DNA of 64,000 nt from Rhodohalobacter sp. SW132 (GCF_003390325.1 NZ_QUOK01000003.1:372001-436000), one strand, 5' to 3'; counted from the stretch's first letter, positions 26,066 through 34,710 are shown. Numbers and translations are program-made. Notes: a model not told the origin generated them from the sequence alone.

Positions 26066-26871
26066 TACAGACCACCCGCGTGCACTTCTGTAATTTGTTT
26101 ACTATGAGTCAGCAATCCCGGAAGTGTAGATTTAAGAGCATTGTAAAGCGCGTTGAATTTCACCGGGTCGAGTTCATGAGTCCATTCATTCATAAAGATT
26201 TTTTTAAACTCAATAGCAATGGCGCAGCTCTGGTCGCCAAATTCCTGTTGTATCCAGCGTGAGAAATGGCCACCCTTAAAACGGATATTCTCACCCACCG
26301 TGAGGGGGCCACCCGGGTAATTGAACGTGCGAAGATCATTGGCAAGCCCGTCCACGACCGCCCCCCAGACATGCCTGTTCAGATTTTCCGTACCCAAATT
26401 TACATCGGGATTGCCGGCCGGATCAGCCGGTTCTGCATGCGGGCCCTCTCGCATATGATTGTAGCAGTGTATGTCGTAAACGATAACGTAACCATATTTC
26501 TGGATGATGCGGCCCAGAAATACTCTCGAATCTGCATAAAACCTGTCATACATGGCCAAAGATTTTTCTACCAATTCTTCCTCAGGATACTCTTTCCATA
26601 CATTGAGGCCCCACGCATCCTCTGGTTTACGGTACACAGCTAAACTGCGTTCACGGTTCAGGTCTACTTCGAACCGGGATTTCCTGACAATAATACGTGA
26701 CGGAACAATCGTGGTAAGTAAGTCTGTATGTGGATCTTCCTCGCGCAACCGCTCTGAATCAGTGAGGTTGTAGAGGGGTTTGAGCACGTTTCGCACATCA
26801 TGCCCGCTATGGAGTGCTACAGCCACAACAGGACCTTCTCCGGAATAAAATCTATATGATTCTCTGGACAT
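26065..26871 (-). CDS. N-formylglutamate amidohydrolase-like protein
   Basis: A 268-residue protein of the FGase/HutG-like family (zinc amidohydrolases related to carboxypeptidase-fold enzymes). Visible features are VALHSGHDV near residue 20, EEDPHTDLL (about 40-48), FEVDLNRER (about 66-74), IVYDIHCYNHM and IRFKGGHFSRWIQQEFG. No histidine-degradation genes are near, so hydrolysis of N-formylglutamate is doubtful; a glutamyl or aminoacyl amide in a peptide is equally possible. It is coupled to the QEGLA gene by a one-base overlap, a pairing I recall as recurrent in other bacteria (COG3930/COG3931). Confidence 0.87.
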   Translation of the reverse strand: MSRESYRFYSGEGPVVAVALHSGHDVRNVLKPLYNLTDSERLREEDPHTDLLTTIVPSRIIVRKSRFEVDLNRERSLAVYRKPEDAWGLNVWKEYPEEELVEKSLAMYDRFYADSRVFLGRIIQKYGYVIVYDIHCYNHMREGPHAEPADPAGNPDVNLGTENLNRHVWGAVVDGLANDLRTFNYPGGPLTVGENIRFKGGHFSRWIQQEFGDQSCAIAIEFKKIFMNEWTHELDPVKFNALYNALKSTLPGLLTHSKQITEVHAGGL

Positions 26872-27312
26872 TTTTTAACTCCTGAAAGGAATCTTCTCTT
26901 AAAATCTTAATTTTAAAACTACCTTTTAGTCTTTACCTACAGACCTGTCTCTTAAAACTTCTCTCACTTCTATCTCTTATTGTAATTGCAAAAACTCAAT
27001 CAGGTTCCATGAATCTCAATTCATGTACACAGGCAACCTATACCTGGATATAATTCTCTAATATTCTTTAGTTGGTGGTTTGATACTTATTGGCTCAGCT
27101 GACTCCCACAGCTGGCAATATTGAATACGAAAGGAGACCTAATGACTCTTATTTATAAGAACGTCTTCATATGGTAATACGTATTGAGTACTATAGTAAA
27201 ATCCTGTTTCAGTAAATTCTGGAGAATCCCAATTTTACGTGGCTTATTTAGAGCGGTAACTTTTTCGAATGGCATCGAACGATGTCAGCATGCAGTGGCC
27301 GGCAAACCACCA
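26872..27312. other. 441-base gap, probable promoter region for the amidohydrolase-QEGLA-GshB run
   Basis: No gene is seen. The gap contains TAATACGTATTG at 27175-27186, matching the palindrome before the DinB-fold gene. Its size suggests that the three downstream genes have their own promoter, separate from the ATP-grasp/SET gene. Confidence 0.4.
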
Positions 27313-28791
27313 TCATGACATACTCCCGCTATCCTCTCTTTCCGTCTTTTTCTTAACGTAGACTGAAACGTGCTCCCCATATTTTTCCCTCACAAAATCC
27401 GACCTGTAATCGGTTCCTTTTATCAGTCCGCGACAGTCATTTGCCCCGCACTTGCAGGAAAAAGGCTCCATGATCTCATTGCAGAACGTGGCATAGTCAA
27501 GAGTGATCTCCTCTCCGGCCCGGATTGATCTGCGGGCGGTCACATTCAATCCCGTCAGCCAGACATTGGGATCGCAGGAGTGATTTATTGGAGTCCACTC
27601 ATCGGGGTCCGGACTCCACATCACATAGATCTCGTCGCTAATCGGCCATGCATACTGCCTGAACCACCTCTTTTTTTCTTCACTCCAGTTGTTCATCACG
27701 TGTGAACGACTGACCAGGTGGTGTTTCTGTTCCTCATGTTCAAAAATGAGCTCATCCTTCAAAATATCCTTTGTGGCTACAATTCGATAACCATATTCGG
27801 GGTGAAATGTCCGCTCCCATGGTTTTTGGAAGACGCGATTCATGGCTGATTCAAGAATGAGTTCCACAAAATGTTCGTGGCCGCGTTCGTCATTCAAAAG
27901 AATGAGATCGGCGCTCCCTTCAGCTCCGGGAGGATAGAAGATTCCGCAGTTTGGGTTGATCTCAAGCATATAGGCCTCGTTATTTTCATTCACGCGCAAA
28001 TCGCACCGCCCGTAACCGGTTCCGTTTAATCCTTTAAACAGGCTTCGGGATGCATGCATCAATTGATCTGCAAGCGCTCTCTCTTCAACCGCCCTGGTTT
28101 TCATACCACTGTAGTTGATCCATTTCAGATCAAAATGCTTGAACCGTTCTCCCGGCGGAAACAGAAACTCAAGGGGTTCATAGGCTGCCGGATGATCCGG
28201 ATTATCGGGATTTTCAGCAACAAGAACCGTGAATTCGCGTCCTTCGATAAACTCTTCCACCATAGCTTGCCCAAACCGGTCGATCATGATCCGGGCCTGC
28301 TTGAGCAACTGTTCACGGTTTTCGACACGTGAGGATGACGTAAGGCCGATACTGCTGTAGCTGTTCGGATGTTTTACGATGAGCGGATATTGAAGATTGC
28401 GTGTTTCGGTTTTGAGATCATCCGGGTTAGTGATGATCACATGACCGGGAACCCTGACCCCGTAATACCGGCACACCATTTTCATCAGGTCGCGGGTTGG
28501 GTCGTAGAATGAGCTGCCGGCCCCGGTAAAGGGCACGTTAAACCGCTCCAGGGCCTGCACCACTTCAATCCCGGCCCGGTCCTCATCCCAGCTGCCGTCG
28601 CAAAGGTTTACGAAAACATCAAAACCCTGCGAGACCAGTTCCGTCACGCGGCGGATAGCCGTTTTTTTATGCAGAAAATGGTGCTCGATTTCATGTCCCT
28701 TAAAATATGACTCGGGTGAAGATGCCATGTCGTGGGATTTCATGGGTGAATCCGATGATTCATAGGCGCTTTCGAGAATGCATATTTTCAT
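27313..28791 (-). CDS. ATP-grasp ligase fused to a SET-domain methyltransferase
   Basis: A 492-residue two-domain protein. Residues 1-320 are a D-Ala-D-Ala-ligase-like ATP-grasp domain: IVKHPNSYSSIG (Lys140 for ATP), MVEEFIEGREF (177-187), and GRCDLRVNENNEAYMLEINP (261-280; Glu277 and Asn279 for Mg). Residues about 330-465 are a SET domain: YGYRIVATKDILKDELIFEH, NHSCDPNVW (403-411, the S-adenosylmethionine-pocket knot), AGEEITLDYATF (425-436, with the catalytic Tyr), and a post-SET-like CKCGANDCRG (446-455) with Cys437. The fusion implies that ligation and lysine or amine methylation act on the same substrate. The reading frame is continuous, so it is not an artefact of adjacent genes. Confidence 0.88.
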   Translation of the reverse strand: MKICILESAYESSDSPMKSHDMASSPESYFKGHEIEHHFLHKKTAIRRVTELVSQGFDVFVNLCDGSWDEDRAGIEVVQALERFNVPFTGAGSSFYDPTRDLMKMVCRYYGVRVPGHVIITNPDDLKTETRNLQYPLIVKHPNSYSSIGLTSSSRVENREQLLKQARIMIDRFGQAMVEEFIEGREFTVLVAENPDNPDHPAAYEPLEFLFPPGERFKHFDLKWINYSGMKTRAVEERALADQLMHASRSLFKGLNGTGYGRCDLRVNENNEAYMLEINPNCGIFYPPGAEGSADLILLNDERGHEHFVELILESAMNRVFQKPWERTFHPEYGYRIVATKDILKDELIFEHEEQKHHLVSRSHVMNNWSEEKKRWFRQYAWPISDEIYVMWSPDPDEWTPINHSCDPNVWLTGLNVTARRSIRAGEEITLDYATFCNEIMEPFSCKCGANDCRGLIKGTDYRSDFVREKYGEHVSVYVKKKTEREDSGSMS

Positions 28792-28802
28792 GACGGAAGG
28801 TA

Positions 28803-29292
28803 GTCTTTAATCATAAGTGGTTTAATTCCCCGACCCATTGATTCGGAAAACATAAAAGTCCCCCTTTGAAGGTAATCTCACAAATATTAGCCAACAATAT
28901 ATTTTTCCCTTGGTACTTTTGAGCGTTCAAAAGTACCCAAAAACCGCCGGGCGAATGATTCCTTCAGGCGGGCTTTGCGGTCCGTTTTGCGATGTAAAAA
29001 CAATGGTCCATCTCACTTTGTTACTTTAATCTAAGATTTGGCCGGTATGTTTTTACAAACATCGCATACACTCCCCGAAAAGCACCCACCGCCTTCAGAA
29101 ATCAGAGGCCGGTGAATCTTGGGTAAACAATAAGATCATGAATTACAAAAAAAATCCAGCAAAATTTAAATTCTAAAGTTAGTAACATTGCTTTTGAGGA
29201 GGACGCGAACGGAGTGAGCAGAATAAACTCCATATTGACCAAATAATTATGGCTTCTAATTTGATACCTCGTGGGCTCTGCCCCGAGGTAGT
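28803..29292 (-). repeat. Mosaic intergenic repeat, copy 2
   Basis: On the minus strand it begins at ACTACCTCGGGGCAG, directly after the TGA of the gamma-glutamyltranspeptidase gene, and ends with GGGTCGGGGAATTAAACCAC and TTATGATTAAA, twelve bases before the ATP-grasp/SET start. Both ends match copy 1 at 1913-2087. The internal 300 bases (about 28880-29190) are unlike copy 1 and include GCGGGCTTTGCGGTCCG. No gene is credible here. Confidence 0.75.
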
Positions 29293-31017
29293 TCATTCAC
29301 CGCGTGCAATTCCCCGAATTCTCGGATCCGCCCCTCCTCTCCACTGGTTGAGCGCCTGCACCCATTCAATTCCATGGACACCGCTTTCCATTTCAGTAAT
29401 GTTCACCCGGTGGCCCATTTGCTTCAGCTCGGGCCCGGCCAATTCGGCGTCGGTTCCGTATTCAAGTTCGAGTCCGTCGCCGCGATGCACTACATTGGGC
29501 AGATTGATAGCATCCTGCACTGAGAGCTCCCAGTCAATCACGCCTACCATCGTCTTGACCACGTACCCGATGATGCGGCTTCCGCCCCTGGAGCCTATCA
29601 CCAGCCTGGGATCGCCATCGGGGCTCATCACAAAAAAAGGAGACATCGAACTTCGCGGACGCTTACCGCCCTCAACACGGTTGGGAAGCGGTCGTCCGTC
29701 GATCTCAGAAGTAAATGTGAAGTCAGTCAGCTGGTTGTTTAAAATAAACCCGTTAGTCATAATCCGGCTTCCGAACGGTACCTCGATGGAGGTCGTCATG
29801 GAAACCCAGTTGTCGTCTCCATCTGCAATCGAAAAGTGACTCGTTCCGGTTGTCTCCTGCTCGTCGGGCAGCGTGACATCATCCAGCTCAGGTTCCATCA
29901 GCTCTGGCGATCCGGGCTTTGGGTCCTCCATTGCGAGTTCACGATCGATCAGCGCGGCCCGCTCCCGCAGGTAGTCCGGACAAATGAGTGCGTCCACCGG
30001 CACATCAGTGAAGTCGGGATCACCAATGTAGATTGCGCGGTCGGCGAAGGCAAGCCGGCTCGCTTCGGCAATCAGGTGGGCAACTTCGGCCGAGTTCGGC
30101 TCCATCGATGCAATATCAAACTGCTCGAGAATGCCCAGAATCTGAAGTACGGTAATTCCACCTGAGGATGGCGGAGCCGGTCCGCAGAGTTCGTGACCCC
30201 GATAAGCGCCGCAAACCACTTCCCGCTGTTTCGGTTCGTAGCCGGCGAGATCATCCAGGGTAATATCGCTGCGGCGGGGCCGGCGCGAACGGGCGGCGTC
30301 TACAATATCATCCGCAATTTCACCCTCCAGAAGTGCTGATGGTCCTTCATTAGCGATACGGCTTAGCGTTTCGGAAAGCTCCGGGTTGCGGAGCACCGGC
30401 TCATCTCCCCCCGACTGCTGGACAAGATACCGGCGCAGGTCACCAAAAAAACGAAGCGAAAAATCCCGCTCAACCTGTCGTTTCAGCTGATCCGGATACG
30501 GAACGCCCCCGGCTGCAGCAGTGATGGCTGGTTGAAACAACTCTGCCCATTCCAAACTCCCGTGCTGCTGATGGGCTTCGTATAGCATAGCCACAGTGCC
30601 CGGCACACCAACAGAGGAGCCGGTCGGAATCGCAAGGTATAGCGGCATGGGACGGCCAAACAGCCACGTGAACCGATCTACCGTGGCGGCTGCGGGAGCC
30701 GTTTCTCGTCCGTCGAACATTACCATTTCGCCGGTTTCCCCGTTGCGGAACATCATGAAGGCTCCGCCTCCAATACCGCTTTCGGCGGGTTCGACAAAAG
30801 TGAGCATCATCTGCACAGCCACGGCTGCGTCCACTGCATTTCCGCCGCTTCGAAGCATGTCCAGGCCAGCCTCAACCGCCAGGTCATTCGCAGCCGCAAT
30901 CATGAATCGATCCGCCAACTGCTCTTCAGGCTGCTGGACGGGTGTTAGATTAGGAGACCGTTGACCTTCACACGCCTGCAGCACAACTACCAGCAGCATT
31001 ACAGGCAACATCCTCAT
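29293..31017 (-). CDS. ggt: Gamma-glutamyltranspeptidase
   Basis: A 574-residue Ntn-hydrolase that cleaves or transfers gamma-glutamyl groups outside the cytoplasmic membrane. The start at 31017 yields MRMLPVMLLVVVLQAC, a lipoprotein signal; the frame opens 27 residues earlier at 31098. The large-subunit signature AANDLAVEAGLDMLRSGGNA and the self-cleavage site TTGTSHFSIADG are present; in the long frame the predicted nucleophile is Thr419, the new N-terminus of the small subunit. GSRGGSRIIGYVV near the C-terminus completes the family pattern. It is the first gene of the minus-strand ligase and peptidase neighbourhood, although a 500-base repeat separates it from the next gene. Confidence 0.92.
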   Translation of the reverse strand: MRMLPVMLLVVVLQACEGQRSPNLTPVQQPEEQLADRFMIAAANDLAVEAGLDMLRSGGNAVDAAVAVQMMLTFVEPAESGIGGGAFMMFRNGETGEMVMFDGRETAPAAATVDRFTWLFGRPMPLYLAIPTGSSVGVPGTVAMLYEAHQQHGSLEWAELFQPAITAAAGGVPYPDQLKRQVERDFSLRFFGDLRRYLVQQSGGDEPVLRNPELSETLSRIANEGPSALLEGEIADDIVDAARSRRPRRSDITLDDLAGYEPKQREVVCGAYRGHELCGPAPPSSGGITVLQILGILEQFDIASMEPNSAEVAHLIAEASRLAFADRAIYIGDPDFTDVPVDALICPDYLRERAALIDRELAMEDPKPGSPELMEPELDDVTLPDEQETTGTSHFSIADGDDNWVSMTTSIEVPFGSRIMTNGFILNNQLTDFTFTSEIDGRPLPNRVEGGKRPRSSMSPFFVMSPDGDPRLVIGSRGGSRIIGYVVKTMVGVIDWELSVQDAINLPNVVHRGDGLELEYGTDAELAGPELKQMGHRVNITEMESGVHGIEWVQALNQWRGGADPRIRGIARGE

Positions 31018-31160
31018 CACAAAAAAAGAAGACCGCCGTAAAAGCAGTCCCAAAACAGATAAACTTGAAGAAAAATGGATCATGACACAAATATACAAAA
31101 ATGAGTCATCTCAACACCTGAAATCCGGTTACTGTTTGATCGGTTGCAGCCAAACTTACA

Positions 31161-31242
31161 TTATCGGAATTTCGGGTTGGCTGTCTCATCTTTTAGATCG
31201 CTATAGAACTCGGCAAGCTTGGTTCCATGCCTCAACTTTCAT
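31161..31242 (-). pseudogene. Possible frameshifted remnant after the orphan antitoxin
   Basis: An ATG overlaps the antitoxin TGA (ATGA). It encodes MKVEAWNQAC and then runs to a stop after 13 residues. A shift of one base continues as EFYSDLKDETANPKFR before another stop. This may be the 5' end of a decayed partner gene, or chance. Confidence 0.25.
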
Positions 31243-31427
31243 TCAGCCAGCTGGTATTTCTTTTTGATCTGCTTATTTGATACGGTTCTACCCGCTTTAG
31301 AATCTATGAGGCCTTGCTCAATGGATTGCCGTACATATATCTTATACATCAAATCGTCCCAATTTGCGTCTTCGGGAAGATCATTAAGCATATTTTCAAC
31401 TTCCTTTTTTAAAACTGTTTTTTCCAT
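31239..31427 (-). CDS. Small orphan antitoxin-like protein
   Basis: A 62-residue, mostly helical, charged protein (KKEVENMLNDLPEDANWDDL, MYKIYVRQSIEQGLIDSKAG). It resembles the small antitoxins that precede ParE/RelE-like toxins in Bacteroidota and cyanobacteria, especially the W-D-D-L-M-Y-x-I-Y-V-R-Q core and the S-K-A-G-R-T-V-S end. No intact toxin follows. Its isolation suggests a decayed toxin-antitoxin locus or an antidote for a toxin elsewhere. The rest of the 31099-31598 gap is AT-rich and otherwise featureless. Confidence 0.65.
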   Translation of the reverse strand: MEKTVLKKEVENMLNDLPEDANWDDLMYKIYVRQSIEQGLIDSKAGRTVSNKQIKKKYQLAE

Positions 31428-31598
31428 AACTCTGTACTATTAAGTTAATCTCTATCTATAGTATCGCTACCATGGGACAGAAATAGAACGATTTAAAAAA
31501 AAGATAGTTTTAAGCTCAGCTTTCAGGCTTCACTTAAAACTCATCACTCAAAATTAAAAACTTCCATATACTGAAGTCTGAGATCCTAAAAATAAAAT

Positions 31599-32870
31599 TC
31601 ACACCTCCTTAAACCGCTCATAGGCCGCTTTTTCAAGCTCCTCGCGATGTTTGGGATGGGCGATTTCAATCAGGGAGCGGGCGCGGCGGCGCAGGCTTTG
31701 TCCGTAGAGATTGGCTGCGCCGTACTCCGTTACAATGTAGTGAACGTGCGCGCGGGTGGTGACCACACCGGCCCCCTGCTTCAGGAACGGCACAAGTTTA
31801 GACTCCCCTTTTCCAGTGGTTGACGGCAGCGCAATAATAGGTTTTCCGCCTTCTGAAAGTGACGCTCCGCGGATAAAATCCATCTGCCCGCCCACGCCGG
31901 AGTATTGATAGGTCCCAATCGAATCAGCGCAAACCTGGCCGGTCAGGTCAACTTCAATCGCACTGTTGATGGCAGTCACTTTTGGGTTTCGGCGAATGAC
32001 AGCGGTATCGTTTACGTAGGAACAGTCGAGCATCTGCACCAGCGGGTTATCGTCCATAAAATCGTACAGCTTGCGGGTACCCATCGCGAACGAGGCGACT
32101 ATCTTGCCCGGGTGAATTCGTTTTTCCGTGTTATTCACCACGCCCGATTCGATGAGCGGCATCAATCCGTCAGAAAACATTTCGGTGTGAACGCCAAGAT
32201 TTTTGTGATCTTCGAGGGAAGTCAGAACCGCATCGGGTATACTTCCAATTCCCATCTGCAGCGTCGCCCCGTCTTCCACCAGGTTTGCACAATGCCGGCC
32301 GATCTTCAGCTCCACTTCCGACAGCTCCGCAGGATGATGTTCCGGTATCTCATCATTCGACTCAATGGCGTAGTCGATTTCGCTGATGTGAATGAGTCCG
32401 TCACCATGCGTACGCGGCATGTTGGGATTGATCTGTGCAATCACGGTTTCCGCGTTGATGATCGCGGCGCGGGATGCATCCACCGAAATTCCAAGCGAAC
32501 AGTAGCCATGTTTATCAGGCGGACTCACCTGCACCAGTGCGGCATCCAGCTTTACAATTCCGCGGTTGAACAGGTTCGGAATTTCGCTCAAAAATATCGG
32601 GATATAATCTGCCTCGCCCGTTTTCATCGCCGCGCGGACATTTTTAGCCGTAAAAAAGACATGCGTTTTAAAACTGTTCCGATATTCGGAATTCGTGTAA
32701 GGAGCCTCCCCTTCCGTGTGAAGGTGAAAAATCTGCACGTTCCGGAGTTCTGCGTGACGCTCGGTCAGCGCCCGGATCAGCTGCTGAGGTGCCGCCGCCG
32801 CTGTATGAACAAAAATATGCTGTCTTGACTGGATGTAACTTACGGCCTTATCGGGTGATACAATATTCAT
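31599..32870 (-). CDS. Acetyl-CoA hydrolase/CoA-transferase family protein
   Basis: A CoA-transferase of the acetyl-CoA hydrolase/4-hydroxybutyrate CoA-transferase family, 423 residues from the Met at 32870 (the frame opens 13 residues earlier at 32909, with a tail lacking similarity). Features are IGSIPDAVL, LGVHTEMFSDGLMPLIESG with the Glu that forms the CoA thioester, and GVGGQMDFIRGA and GAGVVTTRAHVHYIVTEYG at the C-terminal half. It moves CoA between carboxylates such as acetate, butyrate or succinate; the natural pair cannot be told from sequence. It stands alone, with gaps of over 300 bases on both sides. Confidence 0.9.
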   Translation of the reverse strand: MNIVSPDKAVSYIQSRQHIFVHTAAAAPQQLIRALTERHAELRNVQIFHLHTEGEAPYTNSEYRNSFKTHVFFTAKNVRAAMKTGEADYIPIFLSEIPNLFNRGIVKLDAALVQVSPPDKHGYCSLGISVDASRAAIINAETVIAQINPNMPRTHGDGLIHISEIDYAIESNDEIPEHHPAELSEVELKIGRHCANLVEDGATLQMGIGSIPDAVLTSLEDHKNLGVHTEMFSDGLMPLIESGVVNNTEKRIHPGKIVASFAMGTRKLYDFMDDNPLVQMLDCSYVNDTAVIRRNPKVTAINSAIEVDLTGQVCADSIGTYQYSGVGGQMDFIRGASLSEGGKPIIALPSTTGKGESKLVPFLKQGAGVVTTRAHVHYIVTEYGAANLYGQSLRRRARSLIEIAHPKHREELEKAAYERFKEV

Positions 32871-32909
32871 GGTAGTGTTATTTTTGAATGGATTCGGTCT
32901 CTGCTCCAA

Positions 32910-33243
32910 CTGATTCTTCTTGTCTGATACTACAGGAAAACTTATGAATACATTTTTTGAACATCATCCCGAATCCCGATCCGGCATCTCCCATACTTTT
33001 GTGTGATAAACTCTTTGCACTGAATGGAGTTTCCACCGCATGGTGTGGGATAATTTTTATTATGTACACAGTGGTACAAACATCAACAGGATTACCACAT
33101 TGAATTCCCGTAGTACTCTTTTATATACAACTTTAGTGTGTAGATCAGATTAATTCCCGCACCGCCGGAATCCCAGGAGGAAGAATTAAGTTGATTTTTT
33201 ATACATTGAGCCGATAGCCGAACTCTTGAAATAATCTTTCTTT
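32910..33243. other. Intergenic region with a REP-like fragment
   Basis: A divergent gap between the CoA-transferase and the channel gene. At 32968-32991 CCCGAATCCCGATCCGGCAT and CTCC resemble the REP-like hairpin family seen at 3706 and 37018. The small minus-strand open frame across it is an artefact of that repeat. Confidence 0.45.
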
Positions 33244-34326
33244 ATGATCCTTCACCGACACGTCCTTCTGATGATAATCATTTTGGCCGCTGCACCTCTC
33301 CTCACGGTCAGCGCTTCTGAACTTCCCGACCAGGCTGATGAAGCGGTCATCGGAATACGGGTGGCTCCGCCTTTTGTTATTGAAGAAGAGGACGGAACAT
33401 ACAGCGGTCTAACAATTGCTTTATGGGAACATATCGCGGATCAGATGGGAACAGATTTCCGCTATACTAAGCATGACATCCAGGGCTTGCTGGACGGTGC
33501 GGCTGACGGTTCGCTTTATGCATCGGCATCTGCACTAACGATCACTTCGGAACGGGAAGAGAGCGTGGATTTTACCCATCCGTTTTTCGTGACCGGTCTC
33601 GGCATTGCAGTTTCCTATCAGCCGACCGGGGCCTGGCAGTCGTTTCTGGCTATATTTTCTTTTGATTTTCTCTGGGTTCTGCTTCTCCTGTTTCTGCTGC
33701 TCCTCTTTTGGGGATTTCTGGTCTGGATTTTTGAACGCAAAGAGAATACGGAAGAATTCGGCGGATCTGCGGCGGAAGGTGTAGGAAGCGGATTCTGGTG
33801 GGCCGCGGTAACCATGACCACCGTAGGATATGGGGACAAATCGCCACGCACCCTGGGCGGGCGTATTATTGGATTCATCTGGATGTTCACAGGCATTGTT
33901 GTGATCTCTTTTTTCACGGCTTCGATCGCATCCAGTCTCACCGTCACCCAGCTCGACACCCGGGTGAGCGGGTCGGATGACCTTCCATTTGTGCGTGTGG
34001 GCGCCCTGCAGCAGTCGGCAACCATGGATTATCTGGATACAGAACGAATCCGCGCCAATTCATACGAGACCGTTGAAGCCGGGCTCAGAGCTGTGGAAGA
34101 AAACGAAATCGACGCTTTCGTTCACGATGCGCCGATCATTCAATACTTCACGCAGCTCGATTTCAGGAACAGTGTTCGTGTTCTTCCCAATACATTTAAC
34201 GATCAGTATTACGGAATCGCAATGCCGCTCGGGGCCGAGTATCGAAACGACATGAACCGGATTATTCTCGATTATATTGCCAGCGAGGAGTGGGAAGAAC
34301 TGAGAAATCGGTATCTGGGGGATTGA
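33244..34326 (+). CDS. GluR0-like ligand-gated potassium channel
   Basis: A 360-residue protein with the order of a prokaryotic ionotropic glutamate receptor. A signal peptide (1-25) is followed by lobe 1 of a periplasmic amino-acid-binding domain (30-128, VIGIRVAPPFVIEEEDGTYS), transmembrane segment 1 (about 141-163), a re-entrant pore helix and potassium selectivity filter TTVGYGD (192-198), transmembrane segment 2 (207-231), and then lobe 2 (about 244-355). The ligand-binding domain is thus split by the pore, as in GluR0. The TVGYGD filter predicts potassium selectivity. Ligand unknown. It has no coupled neighbour. Confidence 0.92.
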   Translation: MILHRHVLLMIIILAAAPLLTVSASELPDQADEAVIGIRVAPPFVIEEEDGTYSGLTIALWEHIADQMGTDFRYTKHDIQGLLDGAADGSLYASASALTITSEREESVDFTHPFFVTGLGIAVSYQPTGAWQSFLAIFSFDFLWVLLLLFLLLLFWGFLVWIFERKENTEEFGGSAAEGVGSGFWWAAVTMTTVGYGDKSPRTLGGRIIGFIWMFTGIVVISFFTASIASSLTVTQLDTRVSGSDDLPFVRVGALQQSATMDYLDTERIRANSYETVEAGLRAVEENEIDAFVHDAPIIQYFTQLDFRNSVRVLPNTFNDQYYGIAMPLGAEYRNDMNRIILDYIASEEWEELRNRYLGD

Positions 34327-34414
34327 TTTGAAAAATGAACTAAATTAGAGGCACTGCCATCGAATTATCAACGTAAAAACCATAACTTTTTTGAACAGCT
34401 ATGAGTTTTTCAAG

Positions 34415-34656
34415 GAGTGTCCCCCTTCAAGAGGCTGTGAGAATTTACACTCTCATTCGTTGGCATTCATTATTTTTTTAAGGTATTAAAGCTTGTATTG
34501 AAGCTCCCCTCCCTATCAAGTCCCGTTAGGGCGCGATAGGGAGGGGACGGGGGTGGGTCAGAAAGTCTGGGAGCTATGAGAATGGCAGAAACCTTACTTT
34601 ATTTAAGTGCATTTTCTTTGAAAACCAATTTCCTCACAGCCTCTCAAGAGGGGGAC
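34415..34656 (+). mobile_element. MITE-like element, copy 1
   Basis: About 240 bases bounded by imperfect terminal inverted repeats: GTCCCCCTTCAAGAGGCTGT with GAG at the left (34419-34441), and the complement of GTCCCCCTCTTGAGAGGCTG with TGAG at the right (34633-34656). The interior has a palindrome around TCCCTATC...GATAGGGA (34508-34544) followed by GGGACGGGGGTGGGTCAGAA. A diverged copy lies inverted at 56279-56527. No protein-coding capacity. Confidence 0.8.
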
Positions 34657-34710
34657 TCTTCCATTCCGACTCGAAAAGTCGGCTAACTAAACCATAAATC
34701 TATTAAAACC
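34657..34710 (+). repeat. Hairpin tail of the mosaic repeat upstream of the amidohydrolase
   Basis: TTCCGACTCGAAAAGTCGG (about 34674-34682 closing) then CTAACTAAACCATAAATC and ATTAAA match the end block found at 2035-2087 and 28803-28860 (CCGAC hairpin, then TTAAACCA and ATTAAA). As in copy 2 it lies immediately before a start codon. Confidence 0.55.

Noticed and set aside
26065-26871. Calling the FGase-like gene hutG
   Set aside because: No histidine-utilisation genes are near and the context is a ligase/peptidase cluster, so the substrate is unknown.
29102-29296. Minus-strand frame of 64 codons after ggt
   Set aside because: It lies within the mosaic repeat copy and has no similarity to any protein family.
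32878-33069. Minus-strand frame of 63 codons upstream of the CoA-transferase gene
   Set aside because: It includes a REP-like hairpin fragment and shows no domain features.
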